Assembly: GCA_963969595.1 (NCBI GenBank)
Contig: OZ018415.1
Location: 22,945,782-23,009,781 of the forward strand
Source of the DNA: Neckera pumila
Lineage: Eukaryota; Streptophyta; Bryopsida; Hypnales; Neckeraceae
DNA: 64,000 bases
Direction: 5' to 3'
Part shown: positions 29,124 through 40,140 of the stretch, piece after piece
How the letters are laid out: every line of letters starts with the position of its first letter
Position numbering within the stretch: position 1 is the stretch's first letter
Made by a program: the position numbers and the translations under genes
Notes under the pieces: model-generated
What the model was told of the DNA's origin: nothing
Databases searched by the model: none
Seen by the model: only the letters and a program-made list of their open reading frames with translations

Positions 29124-29411
29124 ATGGCCTCTCACTCACGCTCTTTTCCTTCACTCCTTGTCCAAAGTGCGACATCTTCGCTGCACTCAACCGGCTCCTT
29201 CCTAATCCAGTTTCTCACTTTCTCTACCCCCCTCGTTTTGGCGGTAAACTTTGGCCTGAAGTTTGAATTCCTCGAATTAGAGAGACGATGCTGCGCTGTG
29301 TATAGTTATCAAGCGTATGATGTTTCCCTTGCGCCATTAACCACAAGCTCCAGTCTCTTTTGTTATGGCTTCCTCAGATGTGGTGATGCTCCGAGACAGC
29401 AGCAGCAGTAG
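29124..29411 (+). promoter_or_regulatory. Upstream frame overlapping the MYB start
   Basis: An ATG at 29124 opens a 95-codon frame that ends at 29411, 46 bases after the MYB ATG at 29365 and in a different frame. If the leader is transcribed from upstream of 29124, this frame would reduce translation of the MYB protein. The peptide has no recognisable domain. Confidence 0.3.
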
Positions 29412-31920
29412 CAGCAACAACAGCAGCATTCAGCAGCGTATCCTGAGCCCGCAGTACCTGTGCGACCGAATGCGTATGAAGGAATCCATGTGTGATAAAC
29501 CTGGTTGCAATGGCTATGGGGCCACATTTTCCGCAGCTACGCCTTTGGATTCGCCTACAATTTCTACGGATCCTCCGATCACTACGCCTTTTAGTGAGCA
29601 GGTCTTCTTGACGCCTCTTTGATTATAGCGATCCTTGAGAGAGTGTCAGTACGCCTTTTATTTCAGTTTTACTGCACGAGATCGATTCTAGGCTTCCATC
29701 AGCTTTTTACGAGTGAGGAAATCTGCCAAATTATGAATGAGGAAATTGAATACTGGCTCTAAATATCGGACTTAGCAGCTGCGAGATTCACTGACGATGC
29801 ACGAATATTTTAATATTGGATTCTTCTACTGAAATAGTATTTCTTTTAAGACTTTCATGACATGGCAAAGAAGACACTGCCTTCAGATTTTCTCCCAGAT
29901 TTCATTAATAAGTATAAAAACAAACTGATATTTAGTAAAATAAATGTGAAATAAAACAGTTACTGCTTTATGCAAATACATGGCGTAAAACTTTTCATTC
30001 TCTGGATTCAGAGTCTGTATATTATTTCCCTCTTCTGGAATTCGCAGTTAAAATTGGTCCTACGTTAAGCTTAACTGTCTATCAAGCGATTGTAAGATTT
30101 CTGGAGTGGATTTAAATGAACTTAACTATGCACGAATGGTTTATGATATCTTGCTTCTTTGTGACAGCTCCAGATTGTGTTCTCTGAGTCTAGGACTCGA
30201 TCCTTGTCGTGTAGTTCGTTGTTGTTAGTTGCTCAAGTCCTGGTTCAAATGTTTTCTTGTGTAGTGTGTCTTGATGAGAGCTCATGTGCATTCGCAGGAG
30301 GACGACATCCTGCGAGAGCTTGTCAAGCGTCACGGAACGAAGAAGTGCGAACTTGGTTTCTAAACTTTTGTCCCCAAGTGTGTTCATTGTTGTATAGGAT
30401 GGGCATATAAATACGCATGGATTGTTTTATTTCTTGTGCAAATGTTTTTGAGAATTCTCAGGAAATGTCGTAAAAAAATTTAATATTTGTATGTGCCCGT
30501 GACTGATTAATGAACTTCACCTGACTGCAGATGGCATATCATATCAGCCAAAATGCATAAAAAGACACCTCGCGAGTGCAGGAAGAGGTATTAGTCTGAT
30601 TGCCCTTTCCCCTCTCCCTCATGCTTAAACTATGGATCAATTTTACGCATGAGTTAGTTTTGCAAAGCTGGTTGTTGAGGTTATAATGCACATGATGGCT
30701 CGAACCTGACTCTTAGACTTGCGACAAAACCGTATGATAGGAATTTTAGCAAGAAAATTATATTTATATAACTATGTGTCTCTGTCTGGTAATCTCATAG
30801 ATGGCGCACATATCTTCACATGTGCATGAACAAAAGTAGCTGGAGTGCAGAAGAAGACCACCTTCTCCTTCAGGTGTGATCTCCATTATCCTGATTCGTC
30901 ATTTATCAAAATATCACTGTCGTTTCTGGTCACCAATTAGAAACGTCGAGACTGTAGTCCTTGCCTAATCCTTGCACCTTGCTAACATGTGACTCTTGAT
31001 GGTGATCTAGGGGCACAATGCATTTGGAAACCGCTGGACAGAAATTGCAAAAATGGTTCCTGGGAGGTAATAAAGCGCAACTACTATCCATTTCATGGAT
31101 TGTTCTCCTTTTTACTGTACATAAGCTATGACAATATGTTGTCAACTGGGATGTCATGGATTCGTGTATAGGGTCTACTTCCTAATAGAGGCATCATGGA
31201 TTAAAAATTTGCCATCAAGGTCTATGAGGTTTAGATAGTAGATCCATCCATGTCTGTCTTTCATACCAGGGTTCCTCTTCTTCATAGACTAGTATTGCAA
31301 TTGGATATAAATAATGAATTAAGTAACTATATATGATACAAGAGCAATATAACTAGACTTATTATATAGTCCTGTATTCCACGTTGTATATTGCCAATTT
31401 GCATTCCATCCTCAACCTGGTCTCAACAAAGCTTAGTAGGATATGCTCACAATCACAATATACACTCTTGCATTAGCCTTCAATCATTCCAATCCATCTG
31501 GATGCACTCTTCTATTAGCAAATTCGTCTCAATCCATTTACATTTAAAGTCTATGTATCACCAGAAATTCTAATTTCAACCCGCCAAATGCAGTGCCAAG
31601 TATTCATTGATCCAGTTGTCATAAAGTACCTCAGGTGTGAACAATACTTAGTTCATTTTTGCATTTGTGTTCAATTTTTGAACAGGACAGACAATGCTGT
31701 TAAAAACCGTTACAATGCTTTATGCACCAAAAGATCGCATTCTGCAATGAAGGTTGTTGATGGGTTTTCTTCTTCTACTGGAATGAAGCATCACTTGGTG
31801 GAATCTTGGAACGATGCTAGTTGTTTTCAACATGAACAAGAATTGAAACGAGCAAGGCGGGTAACCCAAGAGGAAGAAGAAAGGTTCTTCCAAGTCCATT
31901 TTCCTTCACATCTTACATAA
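29365..31920 (+). CDS. R2R3-MYB of the FOUR LIPS/MYB88 type (3' end uncertain)
   Basis: FLP/MYB88 proteins are nuclear regulators that limit late divisions in the stomatal lineage and act in gravitropism and stress in flowering plants. Exons are 29365-29601, 30298-30344, 30531-30587, 30801-30873, 31011-31066 and 31686 onward, all with GT-AG ends and compatible phases. A Ser/Thr-rich N-terminus of 75 residues precedes R2, which begins PFSEQEDDILREL (F76 in place of the usual first Trp), with W96 and W115. R3 has W128 and W147, and Y166 in the third position. FGNRWTEIAKMVPGRTDNAV (143-162) is nearly the FLP sequence and distinguishes it from ordinary R2R3-MYBs. Exon 6 runs open to a stop at 31918-31920 or is spliced out earlier (possible donors near 31860 and 31885). 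The FLP assignment rests on R3 and the many small exons; R2 is unusually divergent. Confidence 0.8.
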
Positions 31921-32720
31921 ATTAGCAACATATTTGTTCAACATTTGAATTGATACGTCATGGTTTTTGTGTCCTAAACTTCAATTATGAAAAGGTGACC
32001 ACCCTAGCCTTAGCACCATTCTTGAAACAATTAACCTTGACTTATTTTAATAATATATAAGAATAATTATAATTCTATAGCATCTAGCAACCATGGATGA
32101 AGGTCTTGTTCAGAGCTGCAACTATGGCATATTTAAAAACTAATATGATCTTTGAGACATCTTGCTCACGGCTTGATTTATGTATTGATGATGCACCTCA
32201 AGTCGACTTTGACTGCAATCGTAAGTTAATACTAGATAGAACATGATGTGACGTTTAAACAATATTTAACTCTAATTGAGCACATAGATTGCATTAATAT
32301 TGCATAAATTTGATCACATTTGATCATTTATAATATCTTGGATATAAAAAATGTTAATTAATGCATATTGTGCTATCATAGTCTTCAATGTGTCATATTT
32401 TACGATTTTACTTATTTAATAAAGATTGAATAAATATACAAGATTTTATATATTGTTAAAGTATATTATTATGTCAATCAAATAAAGGGTTTTAATTAAT
32501 AGGGACAAAAGTCTCACGGAAAAGAATAATCGACCTTTATTATCCTAGCCAAAATATTTTACAAGAGGTATCAAATAAAGGATATATCTTCAATATGGAT
32601 CTTGCAAAAAATGATAATTATTGCTATTGATTTAGTTACTTGATATGGGTAACACATTCACAAATAATCCGCCTAAATTTAAATTTTTAATTTTTAATTT
32701 TTGAAATTGTTGTTCAATAG

Positions 32721-33041
32721 GGTTATGTACCAATTAATGTTGATGATTCCACATCTTCTAAAGATGTAGACATGGAAGAGGTAATGGGATGGCTTTTAAC
32801 ATCGCAAACGTCAACTCCAACATTTGATTGCAATGACAATTCAAATTCAACCATTACTTCATGTACACCTTCAACATCTGTTTCTACCATTCTTAGTTGT
32901 GATAGCACAAACCTTGATTCTTTTGGGGTTCAACAAGGTCTCAATGCTAAGCTGAACATTCAATGTTGCGCAAACAACTCCATTTTTGAAGAGCCGTTAG
33001 GCTTTGATACAACCAGATATTTTGTACAAGCAGAAGATTAA
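32721..33041 (+). CDS. Candidate last exon of the MYB gene
   Basis: After an acceptor TGTTCAATAG, an open frame from 32721 to a stop ending at 33041 encodes about 106 residues, starting GYVPINVDDSTSSKD, rich in Ser, Thr and Asn with acidic patches (MEEVMGWLL), as is usual for MYB C-terminal regions. A further possible exon lies near 32090-32210, ending at a consensus donor GTAAGT, but I could not join exon 6, this piece and 32721 in one phase. It could also be chance open frame. Confidence 0.35.
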   Translation, partial: GYVPINVDDSTSSKDVDMEEVMGWLLTSQTSTPTFDCNDNSNSTITSCTPSTSVSTILSCDSTNLDSFGVQQGLNAKLNIQCCANNSIFEEPLGFDTTRYFVQAED

Positions 33042-34742
33042 GATTTGAACCAACATTGTATTTATAAGCTTAAATCCAAAGTTTGAGTGGTTTCAAATTT
33101 ATTTATAACTATGCATTGTAATTAATTTGATTACAAAAATGTAGATACTCAATTCTTGTAATTAATAACTAATTCCAAAACATTGCATCACATTAATTAT
33201 TTTTTTTATAGTAGTGTGTGATTTTTTAATTGTTAAATTTTTTGATATTCAGTTAATTATTGAAGAAATTATATTTTATATTAAATAATCAATCTTCTCG
33301 AGTTCAATACTAATAATTGAAAACAATTTCAAAAATTCTATAAGTTAATAGAATTAATAAATAGTTTATAATGTAGATGTCAATATTTGGTGCAAATTAT
33401 TGGATAGTTAGCATTTTTTAATATTTTTTAATACCGGTTGATACACTATACAACTCAGATTTACTTATAAACATTCATGATTTTAAACAAGACACCGAGA
33501 GGAACAACAATAAACAAATGATACCTTGTGATATGATTAATGAAATTTCATACAAACAATAGTCTATTCCTTTCATTATGTAACAATCTTTTGGTTTGCT
33601 TTAAAAGTTTTTGTCCCAAAATGATTTTTATATTGTTCAAAAATGATCATTTTTATTCTTGAAGATTCAATAAATGGATAACAACTTCCTTAAAATACTT
33701 AGAAATGGATTTAATAACATTGTTTTTAGCCCTAATTCTAAAAAAATTGTCCAACTAGAAGCTCATTTGGATGGAAGGAATATCATTTTCCAAAAATATA
33801 ACAATTCCTACACTACTAATAAATTTCTTAATACAATCATCTTTGAAAAATAAAAAGCTATATAGGATTTTCAAAAATTCTAAACTTGTTGCTGAATATT
33901 ATTTTATATTAAAATATTTATAAGATAGTATTTTATGGAAGTTTTCACCATTAAAATATTTTCAATTAAGATTTTGTACATAAACAACTAAAAGAATAAA
34001 ATTGTATTTTTTACATGAAGTTTAATGAATATTTAATGCATTTGGTATTTTGAAAAAAGATACTTAATGCTCTAAAACTATATTATTTTGTATTATAAAG
34101 TGGTAAGTATACAATGTTCATTGATTGATTAATTATTGATATTAATTCGAGAAGGTAAAAAAGTGAAAGAATAATGTTGCTATAATCACAAAAATATTTA
34201 TAGTCTGCAGTTGATTATGAATCCAATAATATTTTAAACACGATTTTAAAGCATTCATCAAAATTTTGAATATGAAAAGTAATGGGTAAGATAAGAAGTC
34301 AAATTTTCAAATGCATTTTTTGATGAAAAATGTGAAGTTTAACATATGAGAAAACATGTAAATATATGACATATTAAATGTTATTTTCAAATAATATTTA
34401 GACATTGTATAGAAACCAAATTCAAATGAAGATTCCATCTGATGTTGAAATTATAGCACTAGTAATTGCAATGGTGAATTAAAACTTAGAAACATAATAA
34501 TTAATCATTAATCATGACAAAAATATCAAAATAACCCTTAGCAATACAATTCAGTTTAATTCGTACAATAAGATAATTTTAATGTTTTGAAATTCCATAA
34601 ATGCTACTTGTTTTCAAACAGAGATTAAAAAACAAAAGTCATATATGATTTGAAATTTATGCAGTAGTACAAAACCACCCCTCCATAACTACATAATTAA
34701 ATTTGCTTGGATTTTTTTTAAAGTTCATTGTGTGAAATCCTC
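33042..34742. other. Very AT-rich intergenic, no gene recognised
   Basis: Short AT-rich frames only. Confidence 0.4.
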
Positions 34743-35548
34743 TTAACCCCTGAAGAACCAAGGCCATTTTTCTGCCAAAAAACATTGAAAACTGCCATTT
34801 CTACAACAAAGAGTAAATAATTTGAAAATTTGCTTTTCTAGCACATTTAACCATAGGATCTAATACCTAGCTAGTATAAAAATGTGTGGAAAAAATTTCA
34901 GAATTTTTAACCATATAGATTGCAAGATATCTACATTTAAAGTGAAAAAAACAAAATTTTTAGCACAATGCGGGACTAAATTATTTGACTTTCAACCTTC
35001 TTAATGTAACTTTTTTGCATTATAGAGTTTTGAGCTTTAAATTGTGGTGGAGAATTGAATTGAGAGTCAAGGAAAAAAAATTTCAAAAAAATTTGCTTTT
35101 CATACCTTAAAAAATTATTAAGTAGAAGTAGGTACAAGATAAAAAAAAAGTCTAAATTGTTAATATCTCTAAGATGAAATTAAAATGCACAAATTCCATT
35201 TGTGTGATCATTTTAGCAAATAAACTATACCATGTGGAATTTGTTTTTTGAAAAATTGTAAAAATTGCATTCAAAAATGAATCCTACAAGTCATTTTTCC
35301 AAAAAGATGCTTTAATTGCTGGAAAAACAAGATTGTCCATGACTTTCTCAAAACAAATCCAATTGGAATGAATCAAAGCTTTCCTTTCTATGAAGAAAAA
35401 AAAATTGAAATATTCCTACAAAGCTAATCAATTTTTCTCTCTTAAAAAAATGTTTCATAAAATCAAGACAAAAATTTACCTTGTAGGAATTTACTTGCTC
35501 AAAATCCCATTTGTCCATTGAACGGATACTTGGTCCTTCCGTGGTTAA
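34743..35548 (+). mobile_element. TTAA-flanked (piggyBac-like) element, subfamily 1
   Basis: TTAA (34743-34746) with CCCCTGAAGAACCAAGGCC on the left and GGTCCTTCCGTGG plus TTAA (35545-35548) on the right. Internal blocks are collinear with the copy at 6890, with the segment before the right end shortened. Non-coding. Confidence 0.7.
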
Positions 35549-35605
35549 AACAATTTGAAATTATATTAGCATTTATTTTGTAATTTTATTTACATTTAAA
35601 AATAG

Positions 35606-35606
<1 letters not shown>

Positions 35607-35679
<73 letters not shown>
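35607..35679. repeat. (TA)n microsatellite
   Basis: About 73 bases of uninterrupted TA repeat. Confidence 0.97.
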
Positions 35680-35685
<6 letters not shown>

Positions 35686-36514
35686 TACTTCATACATTAG
35701 ATGGGATCAAAGGCCTTGGAGGGCCGTTTTAGGCCCGTTCTCCAATCTGGCCAAATTCAATGAACGCCGATATAGGCATGTCAGAATTTTCTTTTTAAAA
35801 AAAAGAAAAAAATAACCAAAAGACAATTTTAAGCAAATTTTTTTTTCAAAAAATGATGTGGCAATCATTGTGCCACGTCAGCCAGTTGCTACAGCTCTGT
35901 TCCCGCAGTCTGGGAACGCAACAGAACGCAAGGGAACAAAAAGCCTTTGAAGACCCCCAAATCCCTTCTAATGTTTTAGAAAAGAAATTATGAAGCAAGT
36001 ATGGGAAATGATCAGGTTTGGTTACTCTTTCTTGTTGAAATGTTTGCAATCATTCCATTTTGTTCTAATTCTTCTTCAACTCTATTAAAGTGGTCCAAAA
36101 ATTTCAACGCAAGTGTTATAAACTTATTAATTGGATATTTGGATATTGTTGGAATCTTGTTATATGTAATATGAATTATAAATGTTTCTCCATACTGATA
36201 TTCAACTGAGTAGTTTTTATAAATGCATTCTCAATGCAATCCTTTGTTGAAAACAAAATATATTTATATTATGCATAAGAGGTACTAGCATTATTGTACT
36301 AGTTTGAATTTTGAATAAAAGACTATTCATATTTCTCTGCATTAATTGCAGATGTAATTTTCTATATGCAGATTCCCTTTTTCTTATCAAGAGCTAATAA
36401 ATTGATTTTTGTGAAGAAATAAATAAATTCAAATCATCTGAATTTAATGTTATTTTTCAATCTTAAATTTTTAAGAAAATCCATTTGCATAATAGTTTTT
36501 AAATTTAAATTCAA
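35680..36514. other. Intergenic, no gene recognised
   Basis: The part 35700-36040 is less AT-rich (GGAGGGCCG, CACGTCAGCCAG) but has no supportable gene. The rest is AT-rich. Confidence 0.35.
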
Positions 36515-36864
36515 CTAGTGTGGCCCTGTGCCGTTGGCCCAATTTTCATCCACTTCTAGTTCCACTCCCGGTTCCACTCCTAGTAGCAAAAACGCCACCA
36601 AAATCAAAGTAAAAGTAATTTTCTAATTTTTTAATCAATAAATACTTTGAAATTCAATAACTTTTGCACCACCGCTCCAAACGTCACGAAACCAAGCCCG
36701 CGCACCCCTCCTCGTTGAGCCCTTTCCGATGGTACCAAGCACACGGCCAGGGGATGCACGGTCCGGGAGATCTCAACGTAACAAACAAAACAAACAAACA
36801 AAACAAAGAAACAAAGAAACAAACAAACAAACAAACAAACAAACAGCCAAATTTAAGGTATAGA
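36515..36864 (-). mobile_element. Helitron-like element with TTTG array, copy 1
   Basis: Read on the minus strand it starts A|TCTATACCTTAAAT, then a short TTTG array, a GC-rich core of about 110 bp, GTAAAAGTAATTTTCTAATT-type AT sequence in reverse, a GGAGTGGAAC tract, and ends CCACACTAG|T. The 5' TC, 3' CTAG and insertion between A and T are the Helitron rules. This copy has the shortest array. Confidence 0.65.
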
Positions 36865-37286
36865 TGGAGGGTGGGATGTTATATATAACATTCATACAAT
36901 AACCCTATAAATTTTATACTTGAAAAAATGTTTATAGTCAAATTATGCTAAATCATTTAACATCTTATGACTTTGAATATCAATCAAAATTATGGTAAAT
37001 AATCTTTGAATTAGAAATTTTTTATTTTACATTTTATAAATATCATAAACAATAAAAAAAATGAAGTAAAAAATAAATAAATTTTTTATATAATTCTAGT
37101 ATTACTTTAATACAAGAGTCATTAAAGCCCTTCCTAGACTTTCTTATAAATGCTATAGTAGCATTTAAAGCCCCTCCTCCTTCATTCTAGATCCAACAAA
37201 TTGAATGATGCAACTTATTTATTTTGAATTCTAAATCCAAATATTCTTGTATACTTCAAAATAGTAGAAACTGTAGTATTTAAGAA
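36865..37286. other. AT-rich spacer between Helitron-like copies
   Basis: No gene or bounded repeat recognised. Confidence 0.4.
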
Positions 37287-37821
37287 TCAATACCTTAAAT
37301 CAGGCTGTTTGTTTGTTTGTTTGTTTGTTTGTTTGTTTGTTTGTTTGTTTGTATGTATGTATGTTTGTTTGTTTGTTTGTTTGTTTGTTTGTTTGTTTGT
37401 TTGTTTGTTTGTTTGTTTGTTTGTTTGTTTGTTTGTTTGTTTGTTTGTTTGTTTGTTTGTTTGTTTGTTTGTTTGTTTGTTTTGTTTTGTTTTGTTTTGT
37501 TTTGTTTTGTTTTGTTTGTAGCATGGACAACTTCCTGACCGTGCGTCCCCCGGCCGCGTGCTTGGTACCGTCGGAAAGCTCTCGCCGAGGAGGGGTGCAT
37601 CGGCTTGGTTTCGTGGCGTTTGGAGCGGTGGTGCAAAAGTTATTGAATTTCAAAGTATTTATTGATTAAAAAATTAGAAAATTACTTTTACTTTGATTTT
37701 GGTGGCGTTTTTGGTACTGGGAGTGGAACCGGGAGTAGAATTGGGAGTAGAATCGGAAGTAGAACCAGGAGTGGAACCGGGAGTAGATGAAAATTGGGCC
37801 AACGGTATAGGGTCACACTAG
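37287..37821 (+). mobile_element. Helitron-like element with long TTTG array, copy 2
   Basis: Starts A|TCAATACCTTAAATCAGG, followed by about 200 bp of TTTG repeats (37308-37515, interrupted by TATG units near 37352-37363 and ending in TTTTG units), then the GC-rich core from GCATGGACAACTTCC, an AT-rich stretch, an imperfect tandem run of GGGAGTAGAA/GGAGTGGAACC units (37728-37786), and ends GGGTCACACTAG|T. The reading frames seen in it (Phe-Val-Cys-Leu repeats) are translated microsatellite, not a gene. Confidence 0.7.
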
Positions 37822-37897
37822 TATATTATATGATGATCTATGGATTATCATTTCTTATGTAGGAAAGTCAAAAAATATCACAAGGTAAGAATATACA

Positions 37898-38354
37898 TCA
37901 ATACCTTAAATGAGGCTGTTTGTTTGTTTGTTTGTTTGTTTGTTTGTTTGTTTGTTTGTTTGTTTGTTTGTTTGTTTGTTTGTTTGTTTGTTTGTTTGTT
38001 TGTTTGTTTGTTTGTTTGTTTGTTTTGTTTTGTTTTGTTTTGTTTTGTTTGTAGCATGGACAACTTCCTGACCGTGCGTCCCCCGGCCGCGTACTTGGTA
38101 CCGTCGGAAAGCTCTCGCCGAGGAGGGGTGCACCGGCTTGGTTTCGTGGCGTTTGGAGCGGTGGTGCAAAAGTTATTGAATTTCAAAGTATTTATTGATT
38201 AAAAAATTAGAAAATTACTTTTACTTTGATTTTGGTGGCGTTCTTGGTACTGGGAGTGGAACCGGGAGTAGAATTGGGAGTAGAATCGGAAGTAGAACCA
38301 GGAGTGGAACCGGGAGTAGATGAAAATTGGGCCAACGGCACAGGGTCACACTAG
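37898..38354 (+). mobile_element. Helitron-like element with TTTG array, copy 3
   Basis: Same organisation as the copy 76 bp upstream and nearly identical outside the array: A|TCAATACCTTAAATGAGG at the start, TTTG then TTTTG units (about 37918-38050), the same core and GGGAGTAGAA run, and GGGTCACACTAG|T at the end. Confidence 0.7.
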
Positions 38355-39234
38355 TAGACACTAAGGAATATGCACCAATGATCTTTCAAATAGCCGAGCA
38401 AATAGCATTTGAATAAAGTTCCTCTTATTTGTTAAATCTTATTGGGTGGCCAAACTACTAAAGGAGATTTTAGACTTCTTTTAGCAATCCTTTTCAAACA
38501 TTAAATGATTATATATATTGATTTTCAAAATAGAAAAAACAGATTTATAATATCCAAAATGATTCAATGTTCTCATATGAAGAAATTTTAATTTGCATTT
38601 TAGGCAAAATTTGTAGGGATCAATTTTAGAAACAAGTCCCAATTAAGTGTTTTGATATCATTATAGTACATTGAGGGATATTTTTATGCTCAACGAGGTA
38701 AGACACAGACCTCCAGTAGTATATTTGAATAAAAGATCGAGTTCCTTAACAACTAATGGTAGACAGATGAGGATATGAATTGAGGTTTTTAAAGTTGCCA
38801 TTTTGGCCATGCCTTTTGAAGAGGTCTATGCTTGTATATAGTGCCATCTAAGGTAAAGTAATTCTAATTTTGACTTGCAATAATATCTTTCAAAATTTGA
38901 CCTTTTCATATTCATAACCATTTTTTTCAAAATTAACCTAGAAAACTGATTGCTTTATGCAATCTTGATAAGTGCACAAAAATCAATTTAAGAAAATCAA
39001 AATTCTATTTTAGATAAATTATTTTGTATTCTTTTCATTTTACTACATAACAATTGATTAAAAATATTGACGATGAATTTTTCAAGATTTTGTTGTGCAA
39101 ATATTTAAGAACATCAATGTACACATATTAGTTTTGTAGAAAAAACACATTTCTTAAGAAAAACTTAACACTATAAAGAATCTAATGATTAAATATATTG
39201 GCAAGAACTTTTTTTAATTCTATTGTGCAAATAT
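38355..39234. repeat. AT-rich DNA with a further copy of the inverted-repeat arm
   Basis: From about 38856 to 39190 the sequence is a diverged direct copy of the left arm at 17926-18260 (shared AATTTTGACTTG, TTTATGCAATC/ATGAAATCC, CATCAATGTACACA blocks). It is followed by a partial second copy of the inner part, into which the TTAA element at 39235 inserted. Confidence 0.55.
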
Positions 39235-40140
39235 TTAACCCCTAGAGGACCAAGGCCTTTTTTTGCCAAAAAACACTCAAAACTACCAATTCTATAGCAA
39301 AGAGTAAGAAAATTTGAAAATTATTTTTTTTACACATCTAATCATAGGATCTTACACTTCACTAGTATGAAAATGTGTGGGAAAAATTTCAAATATTTTG
39401 CAAGATATTTGTATTTAAAGAAAAAAAAGAAGATTTTCAGCACGTTGCGTTACTACATTATTTGATTTTGAACCTTCTTAACTTTAATTTTTTGCACTAT
39501 AGAGTTTTAAGCTTTAAATCTTTGTGGTGGAGAATTGAATTGAGAGTCTAAGAAAAAAAATTCAAAAAAATTTAATTTTCATTTTAAAAAAACTGTTAAA
39601 TAGAAGTAGGTACGAGATAGAAGGAACATCTAAATTGTTAATATCTCTAAGATGGAGTTAAAATGCAATTATTCCAATTGTGTGATCATTCTATCAAAAA
39701 AACTAAACCATGTAGAAATTTTTTTTTGAAAAATTGTAAAAATTGCATTCACTAATGAATCCTACAAGTTAACTTTTCAAGGAGATGCTCTAATTGCCGG
39801 AAAAACAAGATTGTCCATAACTTTCTTAGAACAAATCCAAATGGAATGAATCAAGCTTTCTATGTAGACAAAATATAATCTATGAAAGGAATGTTTTTTT
39901 TTAAACTTTTAATTTTTTGAATGTTTTTTTTACTACCCCCTCTCCCTGTTTTGAGCTTAATATTTGGACATAACTTTTGTTCTTGAGCACCAATTAGAAA
40001 ATAATTATATTCTTAGAAAGCTAATCAATTTTTTTATCTTCAAAAACAAGTCCCAAAAATTAGAACAAAAATTCAGCCTTCAAATACTTACCTAAAATCC
40101 CATTTGTCTCCCAAAGGGGCAATGGTCCTTTAGGGATTAA
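39235..40140 (+). mobile_element. TTAA-flanked (piggyBac-like) element with paralogous empty site
   Basis: TTAA (39235-39238) with CCCCTAGAGGACCAAGGCC on the left and GGTCCTTTAGGGA plus TTAA (40137-40140) on the right. Flanks read TTGTGCAAATAT|TTAA and TTAA|GAAACATCAATGT. The undisturbed relative at 39094-39120 reads TTGTGCAAATATTTAAGAAC, i.e. the same site with one TTAA and no element. This shows TTAA is the duplicated target. Confidence 0.8.

Noticed and set aside
37300..38202. Long frames encoding Phe-Val-Cys-Leu or Thr-Asn-Lys-Gln repeats on both strands
   Set aside because: They are translations of a TTTG/CAAA microsatellite, open in all frames because the period is four, and they run into the Helitron-like core. 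They are not genes.
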